Source: Alphaproteobacteria bacterium (lineage in GTDB: Bacteria; Pseudomonadota; Alphaproteobacteria; GCA-016699305). From it: a DNA stretch of 64,000 bases. How positions within the stretch are numbered: the stretch's first letter is position 1; each line of letters starts with the position of its first letter. The notes below the pieces were generated by a model. It was not told the DNA's origin. It saw only the letters and a program-made list of their open reading frames with translations, and searched no databases. A program made the position numbers and the translations under genes. Location: positions 248,001 to 312,000 of the forward strand of contig CP064970.1 in the NCBI GenBank assembly GCA_016699305.1. The letters are read 5' to 3'. Below are positions 50,801 through 58,855 of this stretch, in pieces.

Positions 50801-51997
50801 CTCTAGACTAATACGGGCGCTTTCCTTCCAAGAGAATTTGCGCGCTTGTCGTGTTCCTGATTCCAATATAGCCGTTCGAAATCCTTCGTCCGTCAGGGCG
50901 CGCTGCATGGTACCGGTGATAGACGGAACAGAATAGGGATCAAAAGTGGCTTCGGGCAGGGCAATGATCTCGGGAATGCTGCTGGTGTTCGATGCGATCA
51001 CTGGCGCGTTGCATCTCATGGCCTCCAGCACGGGAAGGCCAAAACCCTCATGCAGAGAAGGCAGCACAAACAGGCGACACAAGGTGTACATTCCCACAAG
51101 GTCGGCATCGCTGATATAGCCGGTAATGACCATGTCGTGCGGTCCCAGGCCGTGTTTGGCGGCCAGGGCCGTCAACCTGCGCCGGTCGTCGTCACTCATA
51201 GCGCATACCAGCGCCAATTGGTATGAGCGGCGTAATTTACCCGGCAAAGCCGCGAAAGCTTTGATCAGGGCATCCAGATTCTTGCGCGGGTCAACACCCC
51301 CCGTATACATCACAAAGGGGCGTTCCAATCCCATGCGATAGCACAAAGAGGTTTCTTGGTCTGATGACAGTTTTTTGGCCACGAATTGGGGGTCCACATC
51401 GCCCATGATGGCCACCACGCGCTCTGGTGCGATCTTTAAGCGATCTATGGCTTCACGACGCGAATGCTCGGATATAGCCAACAGCAGATCGGCATGACGC
51501 AGCATGTCCAATTTGCGCAGATACCAGGCCTTCATCACTGGATTGTCCAGATACGACTCGGGATGCGCCATGGGGATAAGGTCGTACAGAGTCGCCGCTT
51601 GACCGTAAGAAGATTGCGGCGATAGCGATGTCACGCAATCATCAACAAAGCCTTCGAATAAGCTGCTGACATGAACCATGTCGGCACCCAGATCGGCCAG
51701 AAAGGACTGACGCAATTTCTCGGCCATCCTTACCCTGGCCATGGTGGGCGAATCGCATTCGCGTATGGGAACCGGTGTTGAGAAGCAATGCCAAGCTTCT
51801 TTAGGTAATAAGTCGTCCAATGCGGCCTTTGCCCATTCCAGATCCTCGAACATGTTTAGATTCAAGACGGCCTCGACGGATATATTGTCTTTGGCCTGTA
51901 AGATCATCGCGCGCGATAATGCGCGCGCATAACGTCCGATCCCGCGCATGCGCGAAGACGCATTTTGAAGCGACTGAAGGTCCAAAAGAAGTTTCAT
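47828..51997 (-). CDS. Giant multi-domain glycosyltransferase (three GT4-like modules)
   Basis: 1389 residues. The first GT-B module (about 1-400) starts MKLLLDLQSLQNASSRMRGI and ends with EGFGLPVLEAMRCN. A second (about 430-810) starts RLRLAYISPLPPQQSSVADY and has NGLPLIVNAQG. The third (about 870-1260) starts LLIDISELVQRDSKSGIQRV and contains VGTVEPRKGHRQALDA and EGEGFGLPLIEAARHGKP. The last 110 residues form a beta-rich domain. Tandem GT4 proteins such as WbdA polymerise or extend repeat units with several linkages. GT specificity is unknown. The start overlaps the coiled-coil gene as ATGA. Confidence 0.88.
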   Translation of the reverse strand: MKLLLDLQSLQNASSRMRGIGRYARALSRAMILQAKDNISVEAVLNLNMFEDLEWAKAALDDLLPKEAWHCFSTPVPIRECDSPTMARVRMAEKLRQSFLADLGADMVHVSSLFEGFVDDCVTSLSPQSSYGQAATLYDLIPMAHPESYLDNPVMKAWYLRKLDMLRHADLLLAISEHSRREAIDRLKIAPERVVAIMGDVDPQFVAKKLSSDQETSLCYRMGLERPFVMYTGGVDPRKNLDALIKAFAALPGKLRRSYQLALVCAMSDDDRRRLTALAAKHGLGPHDMVITGYISDADLVGMYTLCRLFVLPSLHEGFGLPVLEAMRCNAPVIASNTSSIPEIIALPEATFDPYSVPSITGTMQRALTDEGFRTAILESGTRQARKFSWKESARISLEAMQEVHDRRQAPVAIRSIGPAEKPQTKRRLRLAYISPLPPQQSSVADYSADLLPELLADYDIDLITDLKDISHPRLANHFPLVSIDTFSRNAHQYDRILYHFGTSEFHAHMLALLERYPGTVVLHDFFISDLLYLLESGGHRTSRFRLALFHAHGYLALKQASNGQSEKAAWAFPCNIGILKLAQGIIFHSEYSIGLAQQWYGLDVGKLLTHIPMLRRVPLPASRANARSWLRVPEHIFVACCFGFMNSNKMNEELLDAWLSSSLAANPECTLIFVGECVDSAYWSKINQRLRMMDETQSRVIMTGHVDEEAYRDYMAVADVAIQLHRGSYGDASVAIVDCLVNGLPLIVNAQGTAHDLPGTVVYKIPDDFTTTQLSHAIETLYKDPQKRMDIGEKAACYARQTFSPAHIGAMYYEAIEGFARKHPIIQRHRVMNELAQEIAHSSNALQDIDIKAAAICIAQNHSLSLTHQLLIDISELVQRDSKSGIQRVVRCILMHLLESPPPGWRIETVYRDGGIYRYARHFTCGMLGIENPGLENEPVDVNPGDHFLGLDLDMLMVEQSWRWLSYHAQRGMDISFVVYDLLPVRRPDCFMFQDEGALFKEWLNRLAKISTGLVAISRSVANEIRDWIDGMPDAPCRDLKLGYFHLGADIETLGVTNKLTTEDDALVKGIATDDDIILMVGTVEPRKGHRQALDAFDILWKEGSNAKLVIVGKPGWMVDELIQRLQNHPEINKRLFWMKAASDNLLLACYHLATAALICSEGEGFGLPLIEAARHGKPIITRDLPVFREVAGEHAYYFDGESGEGLARTVREWFKLHRQNHHPKPEGIPWLTWKESAHNLKKLLMEGPWLYHWHPGLRLCQYVGDPSLRTVIGQRKGQCMMTTGKDGVLLSADPRSISVGTWRLRVQGHLDVPENANAKISLLCGESADVILWQSALPSFVGHWQPQEHIVLTQNVQNMTFRLEVDHAVIGGVIGYVLERTDIAPES

Positions 51998-52632
51998 AGA
52001 CCAGACTGCCAGGAATCTCTATGCGACACGGCATCTATCCGCTGACGCAGGCTCTGATAAACTTCCTGTGCGTTGGGCGTCATAAGATTGACAGCGAACT
52101 GCGTAGCGGTTTTGGGAATTCCCTGCTTGCTGTGTTGAACGGGATCGGTCGCGCGAGTCATGAAATCGAAGATACGGTAAGTCGCCAGCAGCGAACGGAT
52201 TGCTCTTCCTACCAGTCTGCCTGGCCATGAATATCGCCAAGAGCGGCTCTTGTAAAAAGCATTTATAAGAATGCTCATGTGCAATAGTTGGCGGTCGCGT
52301 TCTTCAAGTTTTGCATGCAAAATCGATAGCTGGCGCTTTCTGAATTGCAATTCACTGCGCAGCTGAATCATCTCACACACATCTGCGGCGAGCAGAACAT
52401 TCTCCCGTTTCGTAGTTTCCAGATCATGACTTAGCTGCAACACTCTTTGTTGCAACGGATTGGATTTTTTCGTCCATGTATCGAGATACGAGGGGATATC
52501 ATCTCCCCCATCCTTTCGGATCGGCCTCACGCATCTCTCCTCAATGTCGCATATTCGTTCAAAGGATATCGCGAGTTTTGTACTGTTTATGGATATGTAA
52601 GGCTCGCATAATATCCCGCCTGATTCGTCCAA
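51994..52632 (-). CDS. Coiled-coil protein upstream of the multi-domain glycosyltransferase
   Basis: 212 residues, soluble. Residues 60-120 form a heptad-like coiled coil (LSHDLETTKRENVLLAADVC, LRSELQFRKRQLSILHAKLE). A YKSRSWRYSWPGRLVGRAIR segment follows; the SRSWR-PLR-like pattern often occurs at the end of coiled coils in polysaccharide chain-length or glycosyltransferase proteins. Start uncertain. It overlaps the giant glycosyltransferase gene by four bases and may act as its partner or length ruler; that is inference. Confidence 0.6.
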   Translation of the reverse strand: MDESGGILCEPYISINSTKLAISFERICDIEERCVRPIRKDGGDDIPSYLDTWTKKSNPLQQRVLQLSHDLETTKRENVLLAADVCEMIQLRSELQFRKRQLSILHAKLEERDRQLLHMSILINAFYKSRSWRYSWPGRLVGRAIRSLLATYRIFDFMTRATDPVQHSKQGIPKTATQFAVNLMTPNAQEVYQSLRQRIDAVSHRDSWQSGL

Positions 52633-52696
52633 TATTTAGACCGGAAACGCCATTCGTTTCAAGCCGCGGAACCGATTGGCATAACTGAGACTGTAT

Positions 52697-54907
52697 CTAT
52701 TTCCGATTTAATGACATCAATGTTGGCAATAGAGGCGCATAATCATCACTCCATGGTCGTTCTTGGGAAGAAAATCCTATCTCCTTCCAGCCTCGTTCTC
52801 GTAGCGGCTGTAATTGCGAAAAATCGTCGCTCAGCGCCACCCAAATCGATTCGTTCATCAGTGGATGCGTTTTTTTGAGGCTCGATCCCAGAACAATGCT
52901 CATGCCCAATTGCTTGGCCACGGTCGCAATTGGAGGTCCAAGCTTAAAATAACGATTCGATATATGAACCACGATCATGCCATTCGGAGCTAAACGCTGC
53001 CGATAAACCGAAAAAGCTTCCTGTGTCAGCAAATGAACCGGGATCGCGTCAGATGAGAACGCATCCAGGATGATGAGGTCGTGCTGGGTGTCTGTGGCCA
53101 ATTCGAGTAGTTTGCGTCCATCACCGATCTTCACTTCCGCTGGGCCACAATTCCGGAAATTGCTGAACCACTGGCGAGCCACGGTTTCAACGGCAGGATC
53201 AATTTCATAATAGGTAAAATGACGGCCTGGTGCCGTGTAGCAAGCGAGGCCGCCTGCGCCAAGGCCGATGATGCCAATATCATGGGCATTTTGTAAGACA
53301 TCGAACACGTCACCGACAGGACCGCTGCGGTGATAATAGCTGATGGGCTCATGTTCATATTCGGCGGTCAGGCCTTGGGTGCCGTGCAAGGTGGTGCCGT
53401 GGAGCAGTTCGCGCACGGGGATGCCCTTGATCTGCTTGTCTTCCACACGCATCACACCAAAGAAATTACGTTCAATATGAAGTGCAACACGTTGTGGTAC
53501 GACGGATATTGTCAGTAGCACAACCAGCAGACAGGTGATACTCCATCGTCGGCGGTGCTGCGAGAGACATAAGGTAAAATTCATCACCACGGTGAGGGCC
53601 AGGGTACCCGCAATCAAAGCCCCCATGAATCTTTGATTTTGCTCACCAAGAAACGCCCAGGCAGCGGCTCCCAAAGACAGAGGGATCAGTGCCAAGCCAA
53701 AAATAACGGCGCTTTTCTTGGTTCCTTCGTTGTCATACCCAGGATGCATGGCGCAGGCCAAAGCCAGGATAATCGGATATTCGATCGGCAAAGGGAAAAG
53801 TATGGGAGCCAGAAACGCATTAAAACTGCCACCCAAAGCACCACCCAGAGCGAGATAAAAATAGAACAATGTCAGATGCTTGGCATCGGGGTGCTCTTGA
53901 GCCAGCAGGCGGTGGCACATCAATGCCGTTGAGGCAAAAGCGGCCAATTGCCAGGGGACAGCCCACCATCCCGGTGCCATGCCGCCACTGAACAGAAACA
54001 ACAACCAGAATTGCAAAGCGGCAAAGAAAGGCTGTTCGATGAATTGCATTCCATCATGCGTCTGAATTTTCTTACCAAAGGCCAGAACGAAGGTCAGTAG
54101 ATATAGGGCCAAAGGCATGACCCACAGAAGCGGGAAGGATCCCACATCCGTCGTGATGGATGATGTCACTCCTAGCATCAAGCTGGATGGCAAAAATGCC
54201 AGCCACAGCCAGCGTAACTTGGTCGTCAAAGGAATGGCGTCTTGCTTATACCGTATCGTCGGAGATTGGTGGAGCGCTTCGCACGTGTCTTTGCCTTGGC
54301 GTAACGACAATCCGAGGCATGAAGCGACGAGGAGAATCAAGGCGGCATATCCCCAGCCCCATCCTGCCGATTGATTGGAAAGTCCAATCATGTTCTCGAT
54401 CACCAGAGGATAGATCAGCAGGCCTGTGAAGCTGCCCAAGTTGCTGGCGGCAAACAAGAAATACGGGTCCGCTTGTGTCGTTTGGGCGTATAGGCGCTGT
54501 AACGTGGCGCTAAGCGTTGACATGACGACAAAAGGTAAGCCGAACGCCGCTGCCAAGGCAGTCACCACGGCCAGAGCGGGTGTCCGGGTCAATTCCTCCA
54601 CCCAGCCTTTTGGCACAGTAGGCGGCATCAGCAACAATCCGGCGGCCAATAGCCCCAGGATTACGGCAGCCTGTCCGCGCGGCGAGGTAAGTGTGGATAA
54701 TCCCCATGCCAGAGCATAGCCAGCCAGCAACGCCATCTGAAAGAAAGCCATGGCCGTCAGCCATGTGGCCGGAGAACCGCCCAACATCGGTAGCAGAATG
54801 CGTCCCGCCATCGGCTGCACAGCAAAGAGCAGAGCGGCAGATGTAAACAGCGTTAGAGAGAATGCTAAACAGGCCGCAATCGGCGATCTAGTAACGTGCG
54901 ATGGCAT
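52697..54907 (-). CDS. Membrane protein fused to a spermidine synthase-like domain
   Basis: 736 residues. The first 470 hold about 12 transmembrane helices (LFTSAALLFAVQPMAGRILL opens the protein). The C-terminal 250 residues are a spermidine synthase-like Rossmann domain: YYHRSGPVGDVFDVLQNA, DIGIIGLGAGGLACY, EIDPAVETVARQWF, IGDGRKLLEL and LIILDAFSSDAIPVHLLT. These fused proteins are common in bacteria; polyamine synthase activity is doubtful and the role unknown. It ends 65 bases beyond the coiled-coil gene's start side on the same strand, closing the cluster. Not clearly part of the glycan pathway. Confidence 0.85.
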   Translation of the reverse strand: MPSHVTRSPIAACLAFSLTLFTSAALLFAVQPMAGRILLPMLGGSPATWLTAMAFFQMALLAGYALAWGLSTLTSPRGQAAVILGLLAAGLLLMPPTVPKGWVEELTRTPALAVVTALAAAFGLPFVVMSTLSATLQRLYAQTTQADPYFLFAASNLGSFTGLLIYPLVIENMIGLSNQSAGWGWGYAALILLVASCLGLSLRQGKDTCEALHQSPTIRYKQDAIPLTTKLRWLWLAFLPSSLMLGVTSSITTDVGSFPLLWVMPLALYLLTFVLAFGKKIQTHDGMQFIEQPFFAALQFWLLFLFSGGMAPGWWAVPWQLAAFASTALMCHRLLAQEHPDAKHLTLFYFYLALGGALGGSFNAFLAPILFPLPIEYPIILALACAMHPGYDNEGTKKSAVIFGLALIPLSLGAAAWAFLGEQNQRFMGALIAGTLALTVVMNFTLCLSQHRRRWSITCLLVVLLTISVVPQRVALHIERNFFGVMRVEDKQIKGIPVRELLHGTTLHGTQGLTAEYEHEPISYYHRSGPVGDVFDVLQNAHDIGIIGLGAGGLACYTAPGRHFTYYEIDPAVETVARQWFSNFRNCGPAEVKIGDGRKLLELATDTQHDLIILDAFSSDAIPVHLLTQEAFSVYRQRLAPNGMIVVHISNRYFKLGPPIATVAKQLGMSIVLGSSLKKTHPLMNESIWVALSDDFSQLQPLRERGWKEIGFSSQERPWSDDYAPLLPTLMSLNRK

Positions 54908-55082
54908 GTTTCACACCTATCCTGCAACAAATAAGGTTGTCCAAACTTAGCGTCAGACGCCAACCGTGCCTTATCATTATCGGAACTGGTTAAGGAAATC
55001 TTCGTGAATGAAGCGCAGTGTTTTTGAAACGTGATCAATGTGATCACAAGCATTGGATTGACTGAACGGTGGGGCAGATTCC

Positions 55083-55451
55083 GTGGCCAATACCTGTCTA
55101 CTCGTCGACGATAGCCGCGTCATCCGCAAGGTGGCACGCAAAATCCTAGAGTCGATGTCCTTCGCCTGCGAAGAGGCCGAAAACGGTCAGCTGGCACTGG
55201 ATGCCTGTAAGCTCGGCATGCCGATGTGCATCTTGCTGGATTGGAACATGCCGGTCATGAACGGACTAGAATTCCTGGTGGCTTTGCGTCAGTTGCCCGA
55301 AGGCGCTACGCCCAAGGTCATATTCTGCACGACCGAGAACGACCTGGAAAAAATTCAAGCCGCCCTGACGGCAGGGGCGGACGAATACATCATGAAGCCG
55401 TTCGATGGCGAGATTCTGCATGACAAATTGACACAACTTGGATTGCTCTAA
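55083..55451 (+). CDS. cheY: CheY-type response regulator
   Basis: 122 residues, a lone receiver domain: CLLVDDSRVIRKVARKILE with the acidic pair, phospho-acceptor Asp53 in LLDWNMPVMNG, the Thr in VIFCTTEND and the Lys in YIMKPFDGE. GTG 55083 is the likely start (GGGGCAG upstream). In chemotaxis phospho-CheY binds the flagellar switch. Fifteen bases separate it from cheB; the order is cheY-cheB-cheR, without cheA, cheW or receptors in the window. Confidence 0.92.
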   Translation: MANTCLLVDDSRVIRKVARKILESMSFACEEAENGQLALDACKLGMPMCILLDWNMPVMNGLEFLVALRQLPEGATPKVIFCTTENDLEKIQAALTAGADEYIMKPFDGEILHDKLTQLGLL

Positions 55452-55465
55452 GGAGGTTCGATACG

Positions 55466-56644
55466 GTGGCTGATCCTTTGAACTCACCCCCATCTTCCGG
55501 CGCTCAAGTCAAAACGCCCAGCGGCCAGCCACTACGCGTGATGGTGGTGGATGATTCCGTGGTCGTGCGCGGCATGTTGGCGCGCGCCCTTGAGAATGAT
55601 CCCGGCATCACGGTTGTCGCATCGGTGGGCAACGGGCAGATCGCTGTTTCAACCTTGCAGCATGAACCGGTGGACGTGATTGTCCTGGATGTAGAAATGC
55701 CGGTGATGGATGGTCTGACGGCAATTCCTTTGCTGCTCAAGGTGATGCCATCGGTCAAGATCATCATGGCGTCCACATTGACCCAGCGCAATGCCGAGAT
55801 CAGCATTCGCGCTCTTGAGGCGGGGGCCACCGATTATATCGCCAAGCCCCAAGCTACGCGAGATATGGGCAGCACCAGCATCTTTCGTCAAGAATTCGTG
55901 ACCAAGGTCCGGGCGCTGGGCGATGCCGCTCGGCGGGGCAAGTCACATATTGATGCCATGTCAGGTGTTCGCGAACGCGCGGCTCCTGCGCCCAGGGAAG
56001 TTGTCAAACCGGTTATCACCTTGCGTTCGATGCCCGTTATCCCTCAGCGGCCCGATGCCATTGCGATCGGCAGCTCGACAGGCGGGCCGCAGGCTTTGAT
56101 GAAAGTTCTGGAACGCTTGGCTCATAACGGGCCACCTTTGACCCAACCCGTGCTGATGACTCAGCACATGCCCGCCACCTTCACCTCGATCCTGGCCGAA
56201 CATATCAGCCGTCAATGCGGCATTCCCTGCACTGAGGCTAAGGAAGGCGAGATCATCCAAGGCGGACATTTCTATGTGGCTCCCGGCGACAATCACATGA
56301 CGATTGATCGTGATCTTGCCCGTAATCAAATATGTGTGCGCCTGAACAAGGACGCGCCCGAAAACTTCTGCCGTCCCTCGGTGGATCCGATGTTGCGCAG
56401 CATGACCAAGATCTATGGGCGCAAGTTGCTGACTGTCATCTTGACGGGTATGGGCAGTGATGGCTGCAAAGGATGTGAGTCCGTGGTGGCCGAAGGCGGA
56501 ATCGTGCTGGCGCAAGATGAGGCCAGCAGCGTTGTTTGGGGTATGCCGGGTGCCGTAGCCGTGGCGGGGCTGTGTACGGCCATTTTGCCTTTAGACCAGA
56601 TTGCCGATTCCATCCGTCGCTTGGCGACAGGGGGGGCGGGATGA
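55466..56644 (+). CDS. cheB: Protein-glutamate methylesterase CheB
   Basis: 392 residues from GTG 55466 with AAGGAGG upstream. Receiver domain with Asp75 in VLDVEMPVMDG, a linker, then the methylesterase with Ser204 in IGSSTGGP, His234 in TQHMPATF and Asp332 in GMGSDG. It removes methyl groups from, and deamidates, chemoreceptors in response to phospho-signalling by CheA. The last bases overlap cheR by ATGA. Confidence 0.95.
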   Translation: MADPLNSPPSSGAQVKTPSGQPLRVMVVDDSVVVRGMLARALENDPGITVVASVGNGQIAVSTLQHEPVDVIVLDVEMPVMDGLTAIPLLLKVMPSVKIIMASTLTQRNAEISIRALEAGATDYIAKPQATRDMGSTSIFRQEFVTKVRALGDAARRGKSHIDAMSGVRERAAPAPREVVKPVITLRSMPVIPQRPDAIAIGSSTGGPQALMKVLERLAHNGPPLTQPVLMTQHMPATFTSILAEHISRQCGIPCTEAKEGEIIQGGHFYVAPGDNHMTIDRDLARNQICVRLNKDAPENFCRPSVDPMLRSMTKIYGRKLLTVILTGMGSDGCKGCESVVAEGGIVLAQDEASSVVWGMPGAVAVAGLCTAILPLDQIADSIRRLATGGAG

Positions 56645-57471
56645 AGGTCGAAGACTTCGACTGGATTGCCAATCTTGTGCGCCAGCGTTCGGGCGTTGTC
56701 CTGACGCGCGACAAGGCTTATTTGGTCGAATCGCGCCTGGTTCCCGTGGCGCGTCGCAACAACATGCCAAGCATTGACGAGCTGAGCCAGCGTCTGCGTG
56801 ACAGGCGTGAAGAAAGTCTGATCCATCAGGTTCTGGACGCCATGATGACCAACGAGTCGTTCTTCTTCCGCGACCAGAAGCCGTTTGACATTTTTCGTCA
56901 GATTCTGTTGCCCAAATTCATGGAAGCCCGCGCCGCCAAAAAGCAAATACGCATCTGGTCGGCGGCGGCTTCAAGCGGACAAGAGGCTTATTCTCTGGCG
57001 ATCTTATTGTCCGAGGAAAGAGCGCGGCTGGCCGATTGGAAGATCGAGATTGTTGGAACCGATATTTCATCGGAAATCCTTGAACGCGCGCGCAGCGGCA
57101 CCTATACGCAATTCGAGGTCCAGCGCGGACTGCCGATCACGATGTTGGTCAAATATTTCACCAAGAGCGGCGATAAATGGCAGGTCGCGCCCAAGATCCG
57201 CGAGATGGTCAGCTTTCAAGAATTGAATCTTTTGGGCGAGTTCGGCCCTATCGGCACGTTTGATGTCGTCTTCTGCCGCAATGTGCTGATTTATTTTGAT
57301 CAGCCCACAAAATCGCGCGTGTTGGACAGCATCGTCAAGGTGATGCAGCCCGATGGGGCGCTATTTTTGGGCGGTGCCGAGACCGTGCTGGGCATCACCA
57401 ACCGCTTTAAGCCGTTAAGCGACGAGAACCGCAACGTCTATATGCCGGCCACCACGACGCGACCGGTTTAG
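56641..57471 (+). CDS. cheR: Chemotaxis protein methyltransferase CheR
   Basis: 276 residues from ATG 56641. N-terminal helical part IANLVRQRSGVVLTRDKAYL, then the SAM domain: MTNESFFFRDQKPFDIFRQ, IWSAAASSGQEAYSLAILLS (SAM-binding), VGTDISSEILERARSGTY, FDVVFCRNVLIYFDQ. It methylates glutamates of chemoreceptors, opposing CheB. The gene is coupled to cheB by overlap. It ends eight bases before the convergent rlmJ stop. Confidence 0.95.
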   Translation: MKVEDFDWIANLVRQRSGVVLTRDKAYLVESRLVPVARRNNMPSIDELSQRLRDRREESLIHQVLDAMMTNESFFFRDQKPFDIFRQILLPKFMEARAAKKQIRIWSAAASSGQEAYSLAILLSEERARLADWKIEIVGTDISSEILERARSGTYTQFEVQRGLPITMLVKYFTKSGDKWQVAPKIREMVSFQELNLLGEFGPIGTFDVVFCRNVLIYFDQPTKSRVLDSIVKVMQPDGALFLGGAETVLGITNRFKPLSDENRNVYMPATTTRPV

Positions 57472-57479
57472 GCTGGCAT

Positions 57480-58328
57480 CTACGCTTCCGCGCGCAGCGT
57501 TGTCACATGGCTGGCACTGGTATCTTCGCTGAACCTCTCGTTCAGCAAAGGTAGAACTTCATCTGACAATGTTTGCGCCAAAGACCATGGCGCGTTGATG
57601 AACAAAAGGCCGGAACCGTTCAGGCGGTCGATGCGGTCGGGACTGTGCGTGAAATGCTCGGCCACCAAAATCGGGCGTTTGGGCGCCAGCTCCATCGCTT
57701 TCTCGTGAAAACTCCAGGCGGCCATGCGATCCTTGATCGGATACCAAACCATATATATTCCGTGACCAAAGCGGCGCAGAGCTTGGGACAGGCCGCGCAG
57801 AATATTCTCCCATTCATCCGCCGCCTCAAAAGGCGGATCGATCATCACCAACCCTCGGCGTTGCGGCGGAGGCAGGCAAGAGGCAAGGGCGGCATAACCG
57901 TCTTGCTCCAATACCCGCACACGGCGGTCATGCCCCATGCATTCGCGCAAATGGGCGGCTTCTTGGGGATGTTTTTCGATGGCGATCAACTGGTCGTTTG
58001 CACGCAGCATGCCCCGGATCAAGCTGGGCGAGCCGGGATAGTGGCGCAAAGCATCCTGGCCGCCATTCGCGGCCTTAAGGCCTTGCAGATAGGAGTCGAA
58101 AGAGGCGGGCAGGGGGCCGGACGAGATCAAGCGCAACACGCCGGATTCGGCATCAGCACTGCGCTGGGCTTGGGAACTTTCCAGGTCGTAAAGCCCAGCT
58201 CCGGCATGCGTGTCTAAAACCAGAAATGGCGCGTCTTTACGGGCCAGGCAAGACAAGACAAGGCACAAAGCGACATGTTTAAAGACATCCGCCGTGCTGC
58301 CGGCATGAAAGCCATGACGGTAGTTCAT
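57480..58328 (-). CDS. rlmJ: 23S rRNA (adenine-2030-N6)-methyltransferase RlmJ
   Basis: 282 residues from ATG 58328, overlapping the mreD stop as ATGA; the upstream frame extension runs through mreD and is discounted. Signatures: MNYRHGFHAGSTADVFKHVA, VLDTHAGAGLYDL, the catalytic motif as MIDPPFEAADEW (DPPF), and YMVWYPIKDR. RlmJ methylates A2030 in the 23S rRNA. It is cotranscribed with mreC and mreD, a shape operon, which is not its usual setting. Confidence 0.94.
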   Translation of the reverse strand: MNYRHGFHAGSTADVFKHVALCLVLSCLARKDAPFLVLDTHAGAGLYDLESSQAQRSADAESGVLRLISSGPLPASFDSYLQGLKAANGGQDALRHYPGSPSLIRGMLRANDQLIAIEKHPQEAAHLRECMGHDRRVRVLEQDGYAALASCLPPPQRRGLVMIDPPFEAADEWENILRGLSQALRRFGHGIYMVWYPIKDRMAAWSFHEKAMELAPKRPILVAEHFTHSPDRIDRLNGSGLLFINAPWSLAQTLSDEVLPLLNERFSEDTSASHVTTLRAEA

Positions 58329-58855
58329 GATCCGCCGAAGAAGCGTTTCAGCCGATACAGGATCACCGCGATCAACGGGAAAAGAATGATGGCCAGGGCG
58401 GCTTGCACCACGACAGGTGCCAATGGAGGCAAAGAACCACCATCGGCGGCAGGTGTCACTGCCGCCGCAATAAGCCAGGACAACGCGGCAATAGCGATGC
58501 ATGTCAGCGAAAAGCCGCGCCACAGCGCCATGAAGCTCTCCGTGACGTTCCACATGTGCGCAGCCATCAGGGCAGCCTGACGGGTTATCACAAATCCCAA
58601 GGCACCCAGCCCCAAAGGCCCCCCGCTGATGAGATCGTGCAGCACGCCGCACAACAAGGCGCCCCATAAGGGCATCAACAACGGTGCCAGCGCCGACCAG
58701 AAGAACAGGCTCATCATGGCCAATGGAGGGGCAATGGATCCCATGCCCGGGATATGCAGCGCAAGTCCGCCAAGAGGGGTCAACATCAATGTAATGACCA
58801 ACGGATAAGAACGCCGAACCCCCCGGTCCAGCGCGTCAAGGAATCCCCCGATCAT
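58325..58855 (-). CDS. mreD: Rod shape-determining protein MreD
   Basis: 176 residues, about five hydrophobic helices (LVITLMLTPLGGLALHIPGM, LAMMSLFFWSALAPLLMPLW, ALLCGVLHDLISGGPLGLGA). The GxLHDLISG-PLG segment is a strong MreD signature. The gene overlaps mreC by one base and rlmJ by four. MreD is an inner-membrane part of the elongasome that interacts with MreC. Divergence within this family is high, so identity leans on the neighbour. Confidence 0.88.
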   Translation of the reverse strand: MIGGFLDALDRGVRRSYPLVITLMLTPLGGLALHIPGMGSIAPPLAMMSLFFWSALAPLLMPLWGALLCGVLHDLISGGPLGLGALGFVITRQAALMAAHMWNVTESFMALWRGFSLTCIAIAALSWLIAAAVTPAADGGSLPPLAPVVVQAALAIILFPLIAVILYRLKRFFGGS

